DNA of 64,000 nt, taken from contig CAYVQZ010000017.1 of NCBI GenBank assembly GCA_964453435.1, positions 1-64,000 on the forward strand. The letters run 5' to 3'. The notes beneath the pieces were generated by a model. That model saw only the letters and a list, made by a program, of their open reading frames with translations. It searched no databases and was not told the DNA's origin. Shown one piece after another: positions 53,193 to 62,587 of this stretch; the stretch's first letter is position 1; each line of letters starts with the position of its first letter. The position numbers and the translations under genes are program-made. The DNA is from CAYVQZ01 sp964453435 (GTDB lineage Bacteria; Abyssobacteria; SURF-5).

Positions 53193-54089
53193 TTACAGTT
53201 CTTCAAAATCGATGTTGTGAAGAGCGATGTACTTCCGGAGCTTCTTTATCGCTTTCGCTTCTATCTGGCGAATGCGCTCGCGAGTGAGGTTGAATCGCTC
53301 TCCGGTTTCCTTGAGGGTGTGCGGGTCGCCATCGACGAGGCCGTAGCGGAACTGCAGAATTTGGGCCTCGCGCTCGGTAAGCTGGTCGAGCATCTGCATG
53401 AGCTTCTGGTCGCGGAACACTTTTGCCACGATGTCGACGGGGTCGATCGCATGACTGTCCTCGATCAGGTCGCCGAGTTCGGCGTTGTCGTCTGTCCCCA
53501 CCGCGGCCTCGAGCGAGGTTATTTTCTGCGAATACTTGTGAAGATCGGCCACGTCGTCGGGCGACATTTCGAGTTCTTCCGCGATTTCCTCCAGGGTGGG
53601 CTTATGGCCGCGCTCCTTGTAGAGTCGCTGGCTCGCCTGCTTATATTTGATGATGTTCTCGGTCATATAAACAGGTATTCGTATTGTGCGGCCGTAGTTC
53701 GCGAGGAATCGAGATATTGCCTGGCGTATCCACCACGTGGCGTAGGTGCTGAACTTGTATCCCTTCGTGTGGTCGAATTTGTCGACGGCCTTGATGAGTC
53801 CGAGGTTGCCTTCTTCCACGAGGTCCAGCAGCGGGAGGCCATAGTGCAAGTATTTGTTTGCGACGCTGACAACAAGCCGCAGATTCGAGATGATGAGTTT
53901 TTTCCTGGCCTCCTGGTCGCCCTTCTTCATGCGTTTCGCGAGGTCTATTTCTTCTTCGTATCTGAGCAGCGGCTGGCGCGAGATCTCCTTGAGGTAGGCG
54001 CTCATGCTGTCTTTGTATTGGCGGAAGTTCGGCGGCTTCGAGGAAGGAGTGGGCTCGGAGAAGTCTTCGTCGTATTCCATCTGACTCAT
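53193..54089 (-). CDS. rpoD: Sigma-70 family RNA polymerase sigma factor (RpoD/SigA-like)
   Basis: A 298-residue sigma factor with regions 1.2 to 4.2 but without the acidic region 1.1. DSMSAYLKEISRQPLLRYEEEIDLAKRMKKGD is region 1.2. Region 2 reads LIISNLRLVVSVANKYLHYGLPLLDLVEEGNLGLIKAVDKFDHTKGYKFSTYATWWIRQAI, close to SigA. Region 4.2 is LKETGERFNLTRERIRQIEAKAIKKLRKY. This could be the main sigma factor of a lineage that lost 1.1, or a group 2 paralogue. It starts 11 bases after sppA and shares its transcript. Confidence 0.85.
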   Translation of the reverse strand: MSQMEYDEDFSEPTPSSKPPNFRQYKDSMSAYLKEISRQPLLRYEEEIDLAKRMKKGDQEARKKLIISNLRLVVSVANKYLHYGLPLLDLVEEGNLGLIKAVDKFDHTKGYKFSTYATWWIRQAISRFLANYGRTIRIPVYMTENIIKYKQASQRLYKERGHKPTLEEIAEELEMSPDDVADLHKYSQKITSLEAAVGTDDNAELGDLIEDSHAIDPVDIVAKVFRDQKLMQMLDQLTEREAQILQFRYGLVDGDPHTLKETGERFNLTRERIRQIEAKAIKKLRKYIALHNIDFEEL

Positions 54090-54100
54090 AGAGCAATCAC

Positions 54101-54988
54101 TCAGCGAAACAGATACAGCACGGGAATGTAGGTGGGCCGTGTTGACGGCAGATACTGTCCTGCGACGCTTTGCGCGAGGGAACCGAAGGGGAAGCCCCGC
54201 TTTTTTTTGCGTATCACGTTCGGTTCGCCCTTGATTCCTCCGAGGGCCGCGGCCCGCTTGATGGCGTCGCTTTGAGTGCCCAGCGCATCGACAAATCCGT
54301 ATTCGAGGGCCTGGCGTCCGCTGAAAATGCGGCCGTCGGCATATTGCTTCACTTCCTCGACCGGCATGGCCCGGCTCTCGGAAACGGCTTCGACGAACTG
54401 GTCATAGACGTCCATGAGCACATCCTGCAGAAGCTGTTGCTCCTCCGGTTCCATCGTGCGGAACATCGAGCCGATATCCTTGTACTCGCCGGTCTTTATG
54501 GTTTCGAACCGGATTCCGATCTTATCCATCAGCCCTTGCACATTGGGAAATTCCGCGATGACGCCGATGCTGCCGGTTATGGTTCCCGGGTTCGCATAAA
54601 TTTCGTCGGCCGCGCACGCAATGTAAAAAGCGCCCGAAGCTGCGATTGACGCCATCGACGCCACAATCACCTTTCCCTTGTCTCGTGCCCTCTTGATTTC
54701 TTCGTATAACTCTTGCGAGGGCGCAACCGCTCCGCCGGGGCTGTTCAGTCTGACGACGATTCCCTTGACGGAAGAGTTTTTGATGTGCGACTTCAATTCC
54801 TTCAGAGATTCCTCCACATCAAAGATGGGTCCCTCGACATCGATGACGGCGACGCTTTCGCGGCCCGGGAATACGGGAACCGCACGGCGGCCCTGGGAAA
54901 CAAAAATGAGGATAGCGATCAGGCCCATGCCGCATATGAAACTGACGAGGAAGAAGATGAGGAGACTCGTTCGACAGCCCTTGTTCAT
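54101..54988 (-). CDS. sppA: Signal peptide peptidase SppA
   Basis: A 295-residue serine protease of the short SppA type, anchored by an N-terminal helix (about 5-30). It degrades signal peptides left in the membrane. The Ser/Lys dyad is visible: the nucleophile in SIAASGAFYIA and the Lys in TGEYKDIGSMFR. LNSPGGAVAPSQELYEEI and GSIGVI are also typical. The ATG at 54988 follows GGAGAGGA. A promoter lies about 70-100 bases upstream; a sigma factor gene follows. Confidence 0.92.
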   Translation of the reverse strand: MNKGCRTSLLIFFLVSFICGMGLIAILIFVSQGRRAVPVFPGRESVAVIDVEGPIFDVEESLKELKSHIKNSSVKGIVVRLNSPGGAVAPSQELYEEIKRARDKGKVIVASMASIAASGAFYIACAADEIYANPGTITGSIGVIAEFPNVQGLMDKIGIRFETIKTGEYKDIGSMFRTMEPEEQQLLQDVLMDVYDQFVEAVSESRAMPVEEVKQYADGRIFSGRQALEYGFVDALGTQSDAIKRAAALGGIKGEPNVIRKKKRGFPFGSLAQSVAGQYLPSTRPTYIPVLYLFR

Positions 54989-55160
54989 ACTGTCCTCTCC
55001 GCACCGACAAAAGGACTTTTCGGTGAGCTGAAAAGATGGCTTTTCCTGAATGCACACATTATAACAACAGCCCTGCTTCATTGCAACTGAATTCGGCGCA
55101 TTTACCGGTTTGGTTCGCCACCGTTTCGAATCAGAAATATTCGGCGTTCATAGCGGCCGA
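54989..55160. other. Region upstream of sppA
   Basis: This holds the sppA promoter and then, from 55161, a repeat copy. No gene is seen. Confidence 0.4.
55058..55086 (-). promoter_or_regulatory. Promoter of the sppA-sigma factor operon
   Basis: On the minus strand TTGCAA (55086-55081) and TATAAT (55063-55058) are 17 bases apart, with a predicted start near 55051. Confidence 0.55.
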
Positions 55161-55335
55161 TTCAATCCGTCCCACCATCGCCCGGCGAAAGGGGGCTGTG
55201 CGACCGTCCGATAATTCGATTTGGCTACTTCCGGGAACCGGAATCACGCGGAGCGTGACCTTCGGCCCATACCTCCATGTCCCCGGGATCAGCGCTCCGG
55301 CTTTTCGGCAGAATGGGCAATCGTGGGACACATTC
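55161..55335 (-). repeat. Copy 7 of the dispersed repeat, at the comEC stop
   Basis: The left end TTCAATCCGTCCCACCATCG (55161-55180) and right end AATCGTGGGACACATTC (55319-55335) are inverted. The core on the minus strand is close to 60605-60715. The last two bases lie inside the comEC stop codon, as if the element landed exactly at the gene end. Confidence 0.75.
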
Positions 55336-57751
55336 AGTTCCCTGCCCTCGGCGAGAACGGGTCGATTCTTTTCGTTCGCGTTACCCGTGTTTGCAGAACA
55401 GAGCCATCGCTCTCGATTTCGATTGCGCCACACTCCTTCGTCGACAGCACGGTATGGCACAAAGGGGCATAGTTCGCGAGCCGGTTGTCAATTCGCTCGT
55501 CAATCCGGTAGGGCCTGCCGGATATCACGGCTATACGCGGGCGGACAGTTTCCACGAATGTTTTACTGAAGCTGCTTTTGCGCCCATGATGGGGTGTCTT
55601 GAGCACCTGGCTTTCGATCTTTTCTCCGAAACCGGAAACGAACCGCAGCGCGTGCTTTTCCGCGTCTCCCGTGAGAAGAGCGGACGTGTTGCCGCAGGTA
55701 ACCTTGAGCACGACCGAGCTTTCGTTGGTGGTCAGGCGGCGCCCGGAAGTTTCCGGGGGCGGATTCAAGACATCGACTCTCGCATCTTCGGAGAAGAGAA
55801 GTTGCTGCCCGGCATGAACGGCTTCAACCGTAATGTCTTTTTCCTTCGCCAGATGGAGGATGTCCGAAAACCGCTCCGTAAACTCGGGAACATCGGGTAG
55901 CACAAGTTTTTCAATCCTGAAATTTTTCATGAGGAACGAAGCGCCTCCCGTGTGGTCGTTATCGGAGTGCGTGAGAACGAGCGTATCGATTCCTTTCCGC
56001 CTTTTCCAGAGATACGGCGCAATGATGCGTTCACCGCAGTCAAGCGAGGGTGTTGAAAAACCCGTATCCACAAGCATCGTGCTTCCGTCGGGAAATTCGA
56101 CAAAGGAGGAGTCGGCGTCCCCGACATCGAGGAACGTTATTTTCAGGGTATCTTTCGCGGCTATTTCGCCGAGGACAGCGACAGCCAGCGCGGCGCCTGC
56201 CGCCGTTGAAAAGACTGTCATTTTCCATATCGGCGACCGGTTCCACCACAAAAGTATGATCCCGAACCCCACGAGCCCGAGCACCCAGATTGGCGGCGAT
56301 GGGACATACCTTGAGCTGCCGGGTATCGCAGAGCAAAGCTTTGCGAATCCAAGAATGACCCACGTAATTGCTTCCACCGCCAGTCCGGGCAGGATGGCTG
56401 CCTTCATCCAAATGAATCCGGCGGCCAGGCAGGCGAATCCGGATGCGAGAACGAGCGAGAGAGCGGGAATCACGACGATGTTTGCGAGTGGGAACACGAA
56501 CGAAATGAGGTTGAAGTGGTAAGCGACGAGCGGGAGCATTCCGACTCCCACCACAAGCGACGCGTAAAGCGTGACGGCCAATTTATGCAGCACGGATGAA
56601 GGCGCCCGGTGAAATTTTTGTTGGAGCGCCGGATAAATTGTGTCGCTGAAAACCGGTTCGAACGTGCAGAGCAACACGACTGCCGTAAATGACAACTGAA
56701 AGCTGGCTTCGTCTATGACGGTCGGATTCATGGAAACAATCAGGAGCGCAGCGAAGGCAACCGCCGTCAGGAAGTCGCCCTCCCGGTTCAGGTAGTATTC
56801 GGCGAGCACGAGGGTCAGCATTATTGAAGCGCGTATCACCGGCACGCTGCCCCCCGTAATGACCGCATAGAACCATACGATCAGGATTCCCAACGCGACG
56901 CGCAAGCGCACCCGTACCGACGCGAGGACAAGCGAGGCGATGAGATACACGAGCCCCACGTGCAGACCCGATATCGCCAGTACATGAAATGTGCCCGCCC
57001 TCTTGAACCAATCCTGCATTTCCGGCGTGAGCAGGCCGCGCTCTCCGAGGAGGATTGCCGAGAGGAATGCCCGCGTCTCATCGGTCCGCGTCGATACCGA
57101 GATGATTTCGAGTCCCCGCTGTCGTATTTTGTTCCTCCATCCGCTCAGCCTATTCTGTTCGGTCCCGTGAACGGCGACGGCTTCGGGACCACGGGCATAC
57201 ATTCTCGAAAAAATTCCCCTCCGGTACATGTAGCGCTCATAGTCGAACGACCGGGGATTCTTGAAACCTTCGAGAAGCTGCAACTTCCCGGATACCGAGA
57301 CGATGTCGCCGGGTTCGATCCCGCTGGCGGGCTGGTACCAGTTCACCAGCACTTTACCGCTGACGGGCTTGCGGACACCGTTCGCCTCTATGCAGTCGGC
57401 GTCGAGAGTGAAGGTGGCTCGTTCGCGCTCTGCGAAGGGCCGTGCACCGGCCACGACTCCGAAGAGCCGAACCCTCAACGGTCCCCTCGAGGAATAGTTT
57501 CGCGCCACCTCGTCCGGAATCTCCGACACATACGCCTGCACCTCGTACATGCAGGCGCCAAGAAGGAAGGAAGCGGCGAGTGTCAGGAGCGTCGAGGGGA
57601 CTCGTTTCTTCATGAGCAACAGCAGAATCGCGAACAGCCATGCCGTGAGGAATGCGGCCAGGACAGGTCTGAACGGCGGAGCGCACGCGGAGGCGAAACC
57701 CATTCCCGCAATAAGGGAAGCGACAAACCACACGAGAGGTCTTCGTATCAA
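55334..57751 (-). CDS. comEC: ComEC/Rec2 DNA uptake channel
   Basis: An 805-residue polytopic protein that passes single-stranded DNA across the inner membrane during transformation. The N terminus has two to three helices and an OB-fold domain (DUF4131, residues about 80-190). The Competence domain follows with GTFHVLAISGLHVGLV and many helices to about 520. The C-terminal metallo-beta-lactamase-like domain reads FLDVGDADSSFVEFPDGSTMLVDTG and LTHSDNDHTGGA, consistent with nuclease activity. The TTG start has GGAG upstream. The stop is formed at the end of a repeat. No other competence genes are in the window. Confidence 0.92.
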   Translation of the reverse strand: MIRRPLVWFVASLIAGMGFASACAPPFRPVLAAFLTAWLFAILLLLMKKRVPSTLLTLAASFLLGACMYEVQAYVSEIPDEVARNYSSRGPLRVRLFGVVAGARPFAERERATFTLDADCIEANGVRKPVSGKVLVNWYQPASGIEPGDIVSVSGKLQLLEGFKNPRSFDYERYMYRRGIFSRMYARGPEAVAVHGTEQNRLSGWRNKIRQRGLEIISVSTRTDETRAFLSAILLGERGLLTPEMQDWFKRAGTFHVLAISGLHVGLVYLIASLVLASVRVRLRVALGILIVWFYAVITGGSVPVIRASIMLTLVLAEYYLNREGDFLTAVAFAALLIVSMNPTVIDEASFQLSFTAVVLLCTFEPVFSDTIYPALQQKFHRAPSSVLHKLAVTLYASLVVGVGMLPLVAYHFNLISFVFPLANIVVIPALSLVLASGFACLAAGFIWMKAAILPGLAVEAITWVILGFAKLCSAIPGSSRYVPSPPIWVLGLVGFGIILLWWNRSPIWKMTVFSTAAGAALAVAVLGEIAAKDTLKITFLDVGDADSSFVEFPDGSTMLVDTGFSTPSLDCGERIIAPYLWKRRKGIDTLVLTHSDNDHTGGASFLMKNFRIEKLVLPDVPEFTERFSDILHLAKEKDITVEAVHAGQQLLFSEDARVDVLNPPPETSGRRLTTNESSVVLKVTCGNTSALLTGDAEKHALRFVSGFGEKIESQVLKTPHHGRKSSFSKTFVETVRPRIAVISGRPYRIDERIDNRLANYAPLCHTVLSTKECGAIEIESDGSVLQTRVTRTKRIDPFSPRAGN

Positions 57752-57828
57752 AGCGCATCTCCGCTCGATGTTCGGACAGATAGTATAGAGGCGAAGAGTC
57801 GATGCGGGTGACCTTTTGAGTGCCAGCG

Positions 57829-57858
57829 ATTATACAATATTGGAACGATTCGCTCCAA
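57829..57858. promoter_or_regulatory. Divergent control region of comEC and the MFS gene
   Basis: On the minus strand TTGGAG and TATAAT (57834-57829) are 18 bases apart and could drive comEC. TTGGAACGA-T-TCGCTCCAA (57840-57858) is an imperfect palindrome with 9-base arms and one mismatch, overlapping the -35 region. It could be an operator for an unidentified regulator. Confidence 0.35.
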
Positions 57859-57940
57859 TTCCCTTGCAAAGGAAAATCGATTATAATGATGGCTTTGCGC
57901 CACCTCATCCGTCTGCAAACCAAAAAGGAGACCGCGGCAG

Positions 57941-59149
57941 TTGAACGATTCCGGGAAAATCGCTCCACTCACGATGGCGCTGCTTGGGATGGGATGGTTC
58001 GGAACACACTTTTTCTGGGCTTTCTATGGCGGCTCGATGCAGCTTTTCCTGAATGATTTCACCGACTCGAAATTCAACATTTCGCTGGTCCTCAGCCTTG
58101 CCGGCATCGCAAACTGCATTGTTCCGCCCGTTGTCGGATATATCAGCGACCGAACCCATACGCGGTTTGGACGCCGCAAGCCATACGTCCTCGGCGGCAT
58201 GCTGGGCGTTTTCCTCTGCGTGGCGAGTTTGCCTCATATGCTTACCATAAAAGCGGTCGCGGTGGTCTCGGCGGCATTGTACGTTCTGATGAGCCTGGCG
58301 GAGACCCCCCTGGTCTCTCTGCTTCCCGATATTACGCCGCCTCGACAGCGCAGCACCGTAAGCGGGGTGGTGCATCTCCTGGGAAGCTTCGGACTGATCG
58401 CATTTTTCCTGATAGGTTCAAGAATCTGGGACGAGCATCGGGCCGCCGTTTTTTACATGGTGGCGTTCGTCTCGTTCGGTGCGGTCCTTATACCGCTGTT
58501 CTGCATAAAGGAGCCGGTTGTGTCGCCGAACGAGGTCGCGGCGAAGACAAACCCGCTCGAGTACCTGAAAGGGGTGGCGAAAGAGACAAATGTGATGAAG
58601 TTCTTTGCGGCTCAGTTCTCCTGGTGGCTCGGCTTCTATATGGTCTCTTCATTCCTGACCCTTTTTGTGGTCGAAGAATTAAACGTGTCCGAAGGAGATT
58701 CGTTGCTGGTCCCGATGGCGCTTACAATCGTTTCCACCATTTTCGTTCTTCCGCTGGGAATAATGGGTGACCGGTTCGGTCGGAAAGCGCTCCTCCTCAT
58801 AATGGTCGCGTTTTGGGCGGTGGCGGGGCTGTTCATCGGATTCTCGCAGTCGCTGGCGCATGCGATAATTACCGTAGGCGTCACCGGTATCCCGTTCGCA
58901 GGCGTTCTCGCGATTGCATATGCGTACCTTCTCGACCTCATTCCGGCAGAGCGTACGGCGGAATTCGTCGGTTTCAGCTTCATCAGTCTGTCGGCTCCAA
59001 TGATTTTCGGACCCATGCTGGCGGGCACATTGATCGACACGCTGGGATACCGGTGGGTATATCCCGGAGCCGCGGTTTTCATGTTTCTTGGTTTTATTTT
59101 TCTCAGAATGACCGAGCCGCGCCGCTCAACCACAGAGGAGAGTTATTGA
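57941..59149 (+). CDS. MFS transporter, GPH/sugar-symporter-like
   Basis: A 402-residue, 12-helix major facilitator. It has SDRTHTRFGRRKPYVL between helices 2 and 3, close to the SUT/GPH-type loop D-R-x-x-x-R-x-G-R-R-x-P, and MGDRFGRKALL in the second half. The TTG start follows AAGGAG. The carrier is translationally coupled to the FAD oxidoreductase, whose ATG overlaps its stop by one base, so it may import that enzyme's substrate. Substrate unknown. Confidence 0.82.
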   Translation: MNDSGKIAPLTMALLGMGWFGTHFFWAFYGGSMQLFLNDFTDSKFNISLVLSLAGIANCIVPPVVGYISDRTHTRFGRRKPYVLGGMLGVFLCVASLPHMLTIKAVAVVSAALYVLMSLAETPLVSLLPDITPPRQRSTVSGVVHLLGSFGLIAFFLIGSRIWDEHRAAVFYMVAFVSFGAVLIPLFCIKEPVVSPNEVAAKTNPLEYLKGVAKETNVMKFFAAQFSWWLGFYMVSSFLTLFVVEELNVSEGDSLLVPMALTIVSTIFVLPLGIMGDRFGRKALLLIMVAFWAVAGLFIGFSQSLAHAIITVGVTGIPFAGVLAIAYAYLLDLIPAERTAEFVGFSFISLSAPMIFGPMLAGTLIDTLGYRWVYPGAAVFMFLGFIFLRMTEPRRSTTEESY

Positions 59150-60561
59150 TGAAACAGATTCAAGAACCGGCGAGAACAATTCCCGTGATGGCGGAGACCG
59201 ACGTCCTGGTTGTCGGAAGCGGCCCCGGCGGTCTCGCGGCAGCCATAGCGGCTGCGAGAGAAGGCGTTGAGACAATGCTTGTTGAGCGGTGGGGTTCGTT
59301 CGGCGGAAACATCACTCAGTGCCATGTGGCATCCATCGCATGGTATCGCTATGAGCAGACGGTGGAAGCCGGAGGCGTCGGCATGGAGTTTGAGAGACGA
59401 GCCGATGAGCTGGGCGCGAACCTGTCAATGGATTTAAGCCGGTATCTGGACGATGAAACGCTCAATCTTGTCGCCCCAAAAATGCTGGGGCTGCCGAATC
59501 CGCCGCCTTCGTCGCCGTCGCTGGACCCCGACATGTTCAAATATGTGGCCGACAAAATGGTGCAGGAGGCTGGCATTACCCCCCTCTTGCATTGTCTCAC
59601 TGTGGATACGATTATGGATGGCGAAACCATCAAGGGCGTGGTCACGGAGAGTAAATCCGGAAGGCAGGCCATTGTGGCCAAGCGGGTCATCGACGCCACG
59701 GGCGATGCCGACATCGCCTATCACGCCGGCGCCCCATATCGAAAATGTCCCAAGAATGAGTTGATGGAAGTTTCGATGAATCTCGGCGCCAGCGGTGTGG
59801 ACGTTCCGAAATTCATACGGCATGCCGCAAGAAATCTCGCCTACATAAAAGATTGGGCGAAAGAGACATCGGGGAAAGAAGACAACGAGCTTTCGTCTTA
59901 TATGGTGGAGCCATTCAAGAAAGCGAAGGAAGCATGCGAGATTCCCAAGGATGTGAAGATTGAAAGCTTCTGGACGAATGTGACCCCGGAAGGAGAACTC
60001 AAGAACCTGAATGCCGTGGATATGCCGGGAATAGATGCGACGGATGTATGGGACCTCACCAGGGCCGAAATGGAGGGGCGACAGCGAGCGATATGGGCAT
60101 TGAACGCGCTCAAGAAATACACCCCCGGCTTCGAAAACGCGAAGCTCAGGAGCTTTGGCTCGACTGTGGGCGTTAGGGAATCGAGAAAAATTATCGGCGC
60201 TTACAATATCACCGAACGCGACGTCAGAAACGAGGCGCGGTTCGAAGATTCGATTGGTATCTTCCCGGAGTTCCTGGATGCCTACGGGGTCGTGATTTTG
60301 CCGACCACCGGCAGGTACTTCCACGTGCCATATGGCATCATCCTCCCGCAGAAGGTCGAGAACCTGCTCGTGGCCGGTCGCTGCGTCGGCGGCGACAAGA
60401 TATCGCATGCCGCCACCCGGCAGATGATGTGCTGCGCCGTCACCGGCCAGGGAGCGGGCGTCGCTGCCGCCGCTTCCCTTAAGGACGATGTGACGTGCAG
60501 GCAGGTCGATATTTCGAAGGTTCAAAAGGCCCTCAAGAAACAAGGTGTCAGAATCGAATAA
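59149..60561 (+). CDS. FAD-dependent oxidoreductase (FAD_oxidored family)
   Basis: A 470-residue flavoprotein. VLVVGSGPGGLAAAIAAAREG is the FAD Rossmann loop (about 19-39), followed by ERWGSFGGNITQ. VIDATGDADIAYHAGAPYRK and the C-terminal NLLVAGRCVGGDKISHAATRQMMCC are typical of the FAD_oxidored/PF12831 type found in xanthan-lyase-like and polyol or hydroxy-acid oxidoreductases. There is no signal peptide, so it is likely cytoplasmic. The start is fixed by TGATG coupling with the MFS stop and an AGAGGAG ribosome site. Substrate unknown; a role feeding the adjacent carboxyltransferases is possible but unproven. Confidence 0.85.
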   Translation: MKQIQEPARTIPVMAETDVLVVGSGPGGLAAAIAAAREGVETMLVERWGSFGGNITQCHVASIAWYRYEQTVEAGGVGMEFERRADELGANLSMDLSRYLDDETLNLVAPKMLGLPNPPPSSPSLDPDMFKYVADKMVQEAGITPLLHCLTVDTIMDGETIKGVVTESKSGRQAIVAKRVIDATGDADIAYHAGAPYRKCPKNELMEVSMNLGASGVDVPKFIRHAARNLAYIKDWAKETSGKEDNELSSYMVEPFKKAKEACEIPKDVKIESFWTNVTPEGELKNLNAVDMPGIDATDVWDLTRAEMEGRQRAIWALNALKKYTPGFENAKLRSFGSTVGVRESRKIIGAYNITERDVRNEARFEDSIGIFPEFLDAYGVVILPTTGRYFHVPYGIILPQKVENLLVAGRCVGGDKISHAATRQMMCCAVTGQGAGVAAAASLKDDVTCRQVDISKVQKALKKQGVRIE

Positions 60562-60604
60562 GCGCTCGAACGAAACGAAATGGAGAACGGAAGACGTTCT
60601 TCTT

Positions 60605-60715
60605 CCGAAAAGCGGGACCCTGATTCCGGGGACATGGATTTATGGGCCGAAGGTCGCGCTCCGCGTAATTCCGTGTCCCCGGGATTGGCGCAAATCGAAT
60701 TATCGGACACATTCG
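60605..60715 (+). repeat. Copy 8 of the dispersed repeat
   Basis: This matches the minus strand of copy 7 over roughly 105 bases at about 85 percent identity by eye, through ATTCCGGGGACATGGATTTA, GGGCCGAAGGTC, GCGCTCCGCGTAATTCC and AATTATCGGAC. Its ends are less clear. Confidence 0.75.
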
Positions 60716-60999
60716 ACACGCTGGGTTTTCACCGCCGCAGTGAATCTGACTCGGAAACGGCGCAGCCGTCATCCGTTTCCTCCTTTCAAAAGTAATTATG
60801 TTTTCGATGCTTTTCGGATTAACGCATATGTTATACTATCTCACTATTCTTATTTCTGCGGCTGAAAGGCGCCGGAAATGAATACTATCCGCTATGCCGG
60901 AAACTGTTTTGCTTCATTCGAGTTGCACAAACAATTCGATGGATGGTCGAACACGGCATCGCGAAATGTGGAAATTCGAGGAAAGGAGAAATAGTTAAC
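60716..60999. other. Upstream region of the carboxyltransferase genes
   Basis: No gene. It holds the promoter at 60829-60837 and a leader of about 155 bases without an obvious structure. Confidence 0.4.
60829..60837 (+). promoter_or_regulatory. Extended -10 promoter before the carboxyltransferases
   Basis: TGtTATACT (60829-60837) matches the extended -10 form, which needs no good -35. It lies in an AT-rich patch about 160 bases ahead of the first carboxyltransferase start. Confidence 0.45.
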
Positions 61000-62550
61000 A
61001 TGGGCGAATGGATGGACGGCTATCTTGCAAAGCTTGAAGCATGCCGGGAGGAAAATCTCGCGGGTGGCGGACCGGACCGCGTCGAACTGCAGCACAGCCT
61101 CGGCAAGCTGACGGCGCGAGAGCGCATCGAATATCTGGCCGACCCCGGCACGTTTGAAGAGATCGGCTCGCTTGTTCGCGAGTTTCGAGCGTTCCCGGAT
61201 ACCGGGACCAAGCCCAGCCCCGGTGACGGCGTGGTGATGGGGCTGGCCAAGGTGGGCGGCCGGCAGGTCATGGTCTTTTCCATGGACTTCACGGTTATGT
61301 CCGGCTCTTTCGGCGACCAGGGTGTATGGAAAATCGCGGAATTGGTCCAGATGGCCGGACAGGAGCAGATACCTCTCGTCGGCATCTTCGATTCGGCCGG
61401 AAGTCGCATAAGCATGACAAACGGATTCGTCGGACAGTTCGGCATTGCCCGGGTTCTGAAGAATTATTGCCATTACTCCGGGGTAATTCCCCGCATCGCC
61501 CTGGTCTTGGGCCCGTGCACCGGCCCGATGGCCAAAGTCCCCGTGCTGTCTGATTTCCTCATTATGAACAATAAGACCGGGTTCTTATGGTTGGGCGGAC
61601 CTATCGAGTCCGAAGACGCGGGCTCGGCCGATTTCCATATGACCCGTTCCGGACAGTGTCATCTCGTGGCCGACAGCGACGAGGAAGCCATCGACCTGTG
61701 CAAACAGCTCCTGGAGTTCATCCCCCAGAATTGCTGGGAGCGGCCGGCGGCAATCGAACCCACCGACGACCCCGACCGGCGGGAAGAGGCCCTGCTCGAT
61801 GTGATGCCCGATAATGTCCGATTCACGTATGACATGCACGAGATTATCGATCTGATCGTGGACGACGGAAATTTCTTTGAGCTTCAGGAGGGTTTCGCTC
61901 CTAACATGGTCATCGGTTTTGCCCGGTTTGACGGCATGGTCACTGGTATCGCCGCCAGCAATCCGGATGAGCTGAGCGGCATCATGGAACCGGATTCCTC
62001 TGACAAATACGATCGATTTCTGATGTTCCTCGACTGCTTCAACGTTCCCTTGCTGACCATGTCCGACACCACGGCCTTTCCTCCGGGCGATCGGTGGGAG
62101 CGCAAGGGCGTTATCCGCCACGGCGCCAAAAACCTTCACGGTTATTCTCATCTGACCACGCAGAAAATCACCATGGTGCTGCGGCGTTCCTATGGCGGTT
62201 CGAACATCGTCATGGGATGCAGCAAAATGGGGCCCGACTTTATCTACGGCTGGCCGACAACAGAGTTTGCGCCCACCGGCCCGGAGATGATGGTGCACGC
62301 CGTGTTCCACAAGGAATTGGAGAAGGCCAAGGAGGAGGGCAACTACGACGACCTTTTCAACTTCTATGTCGGAATTCTTCGTGAGATGTTCAGTGTCATG
62401 ACAATGGGCAAGCTTTTTACAACGTGGTACACCGTCCACGAGGTCATCGACCCCAGGGATACGCGACCGCGGATTATCAAGGCTCTGCATGCCTCGGCCA
62501 ATAAGCAGGAACAGCGGCCGGATAAGAGACGCTATATCAAGCCGGCGTAA
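61000..62550 (+). CDS. Acyl-CoA carboxylase carboxyltransferase subunit
   Basis: A 516-residue carboxyltransferase of the PccB/AccD5 family, which moves a carboxyl group from carboxybiotin onto acyl-CoA. It has the N-terminal HSLGKLTARERIEYLADPGTF, GPCTGPMAKVPVLSDF, the IESEDAGSADFHMTRSGQCHLV segment, and the C-terminal crotonase-like domain (about 270-516). The canonical GGAxYxPxxTDF oxyanion block is altered to GPMAKVPVLSDF. AAGGAG lies upstream. A second, related gene follows 38 bases later. No biotin carboxylase or carrier gene is in the window; they may lie past the edge. Confidence 0.88.
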   Translation: MGEWMDGYLAKLEACREENLAGGGPDRVELQHSLGKLTARERIEYLADPGTFEEIGSLVREFRAFPDTGTKPSPGDGVVMGLAKVGGRQVMVFSMDFTVMSGSFGDQGVWKIAELVQMAGQEQIPLVGIFDSAGSRISMTNGFVGQFGIARVLKNYCHYSGVIPRIALVLGPCTGPMAKVPVLSDFLIMNNKTGFLWLGGPIESEDAGSADFHMTRSGQCHLVADSDEEAIDLCKQLLEFIPQNCWERPAAIEPTDDPDRREEALLDVMPDNVRFTYDMHEIIDLIVDDGNFFELQEGFAPNMVIGFARFDGMVTGIAASNPDELSGIMEPDSSDKYDRFLMFLDCFNVPLLTMSDTTAFPPGDRWERKGVIRHGAKNLHGYSHLTTQKITMVLRRSYGGSNIVMGCSKMGPDFIYGWPTTEFAPTGPEMMVHAVFHKELEKAKEEGNYDDLFNFYVGILREMFSVMTMGKLFTTWYTVHEVIDPRDTRPRIIKALHASANKQEQRPDKRRYIKPA

Positions 62551-62587
62551 TCGACATGCTGAACTTCCGGGAGAACGGAAAAAACAT

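Noticed and set aside
58813..59148. Upstream extension of the FAD oxidoreductase frame
   Set aside because: These codons overlap the MFS gene in another frame and have no conserved sequence. The ATG at 59149 has a ribosome site and coupling overlap.
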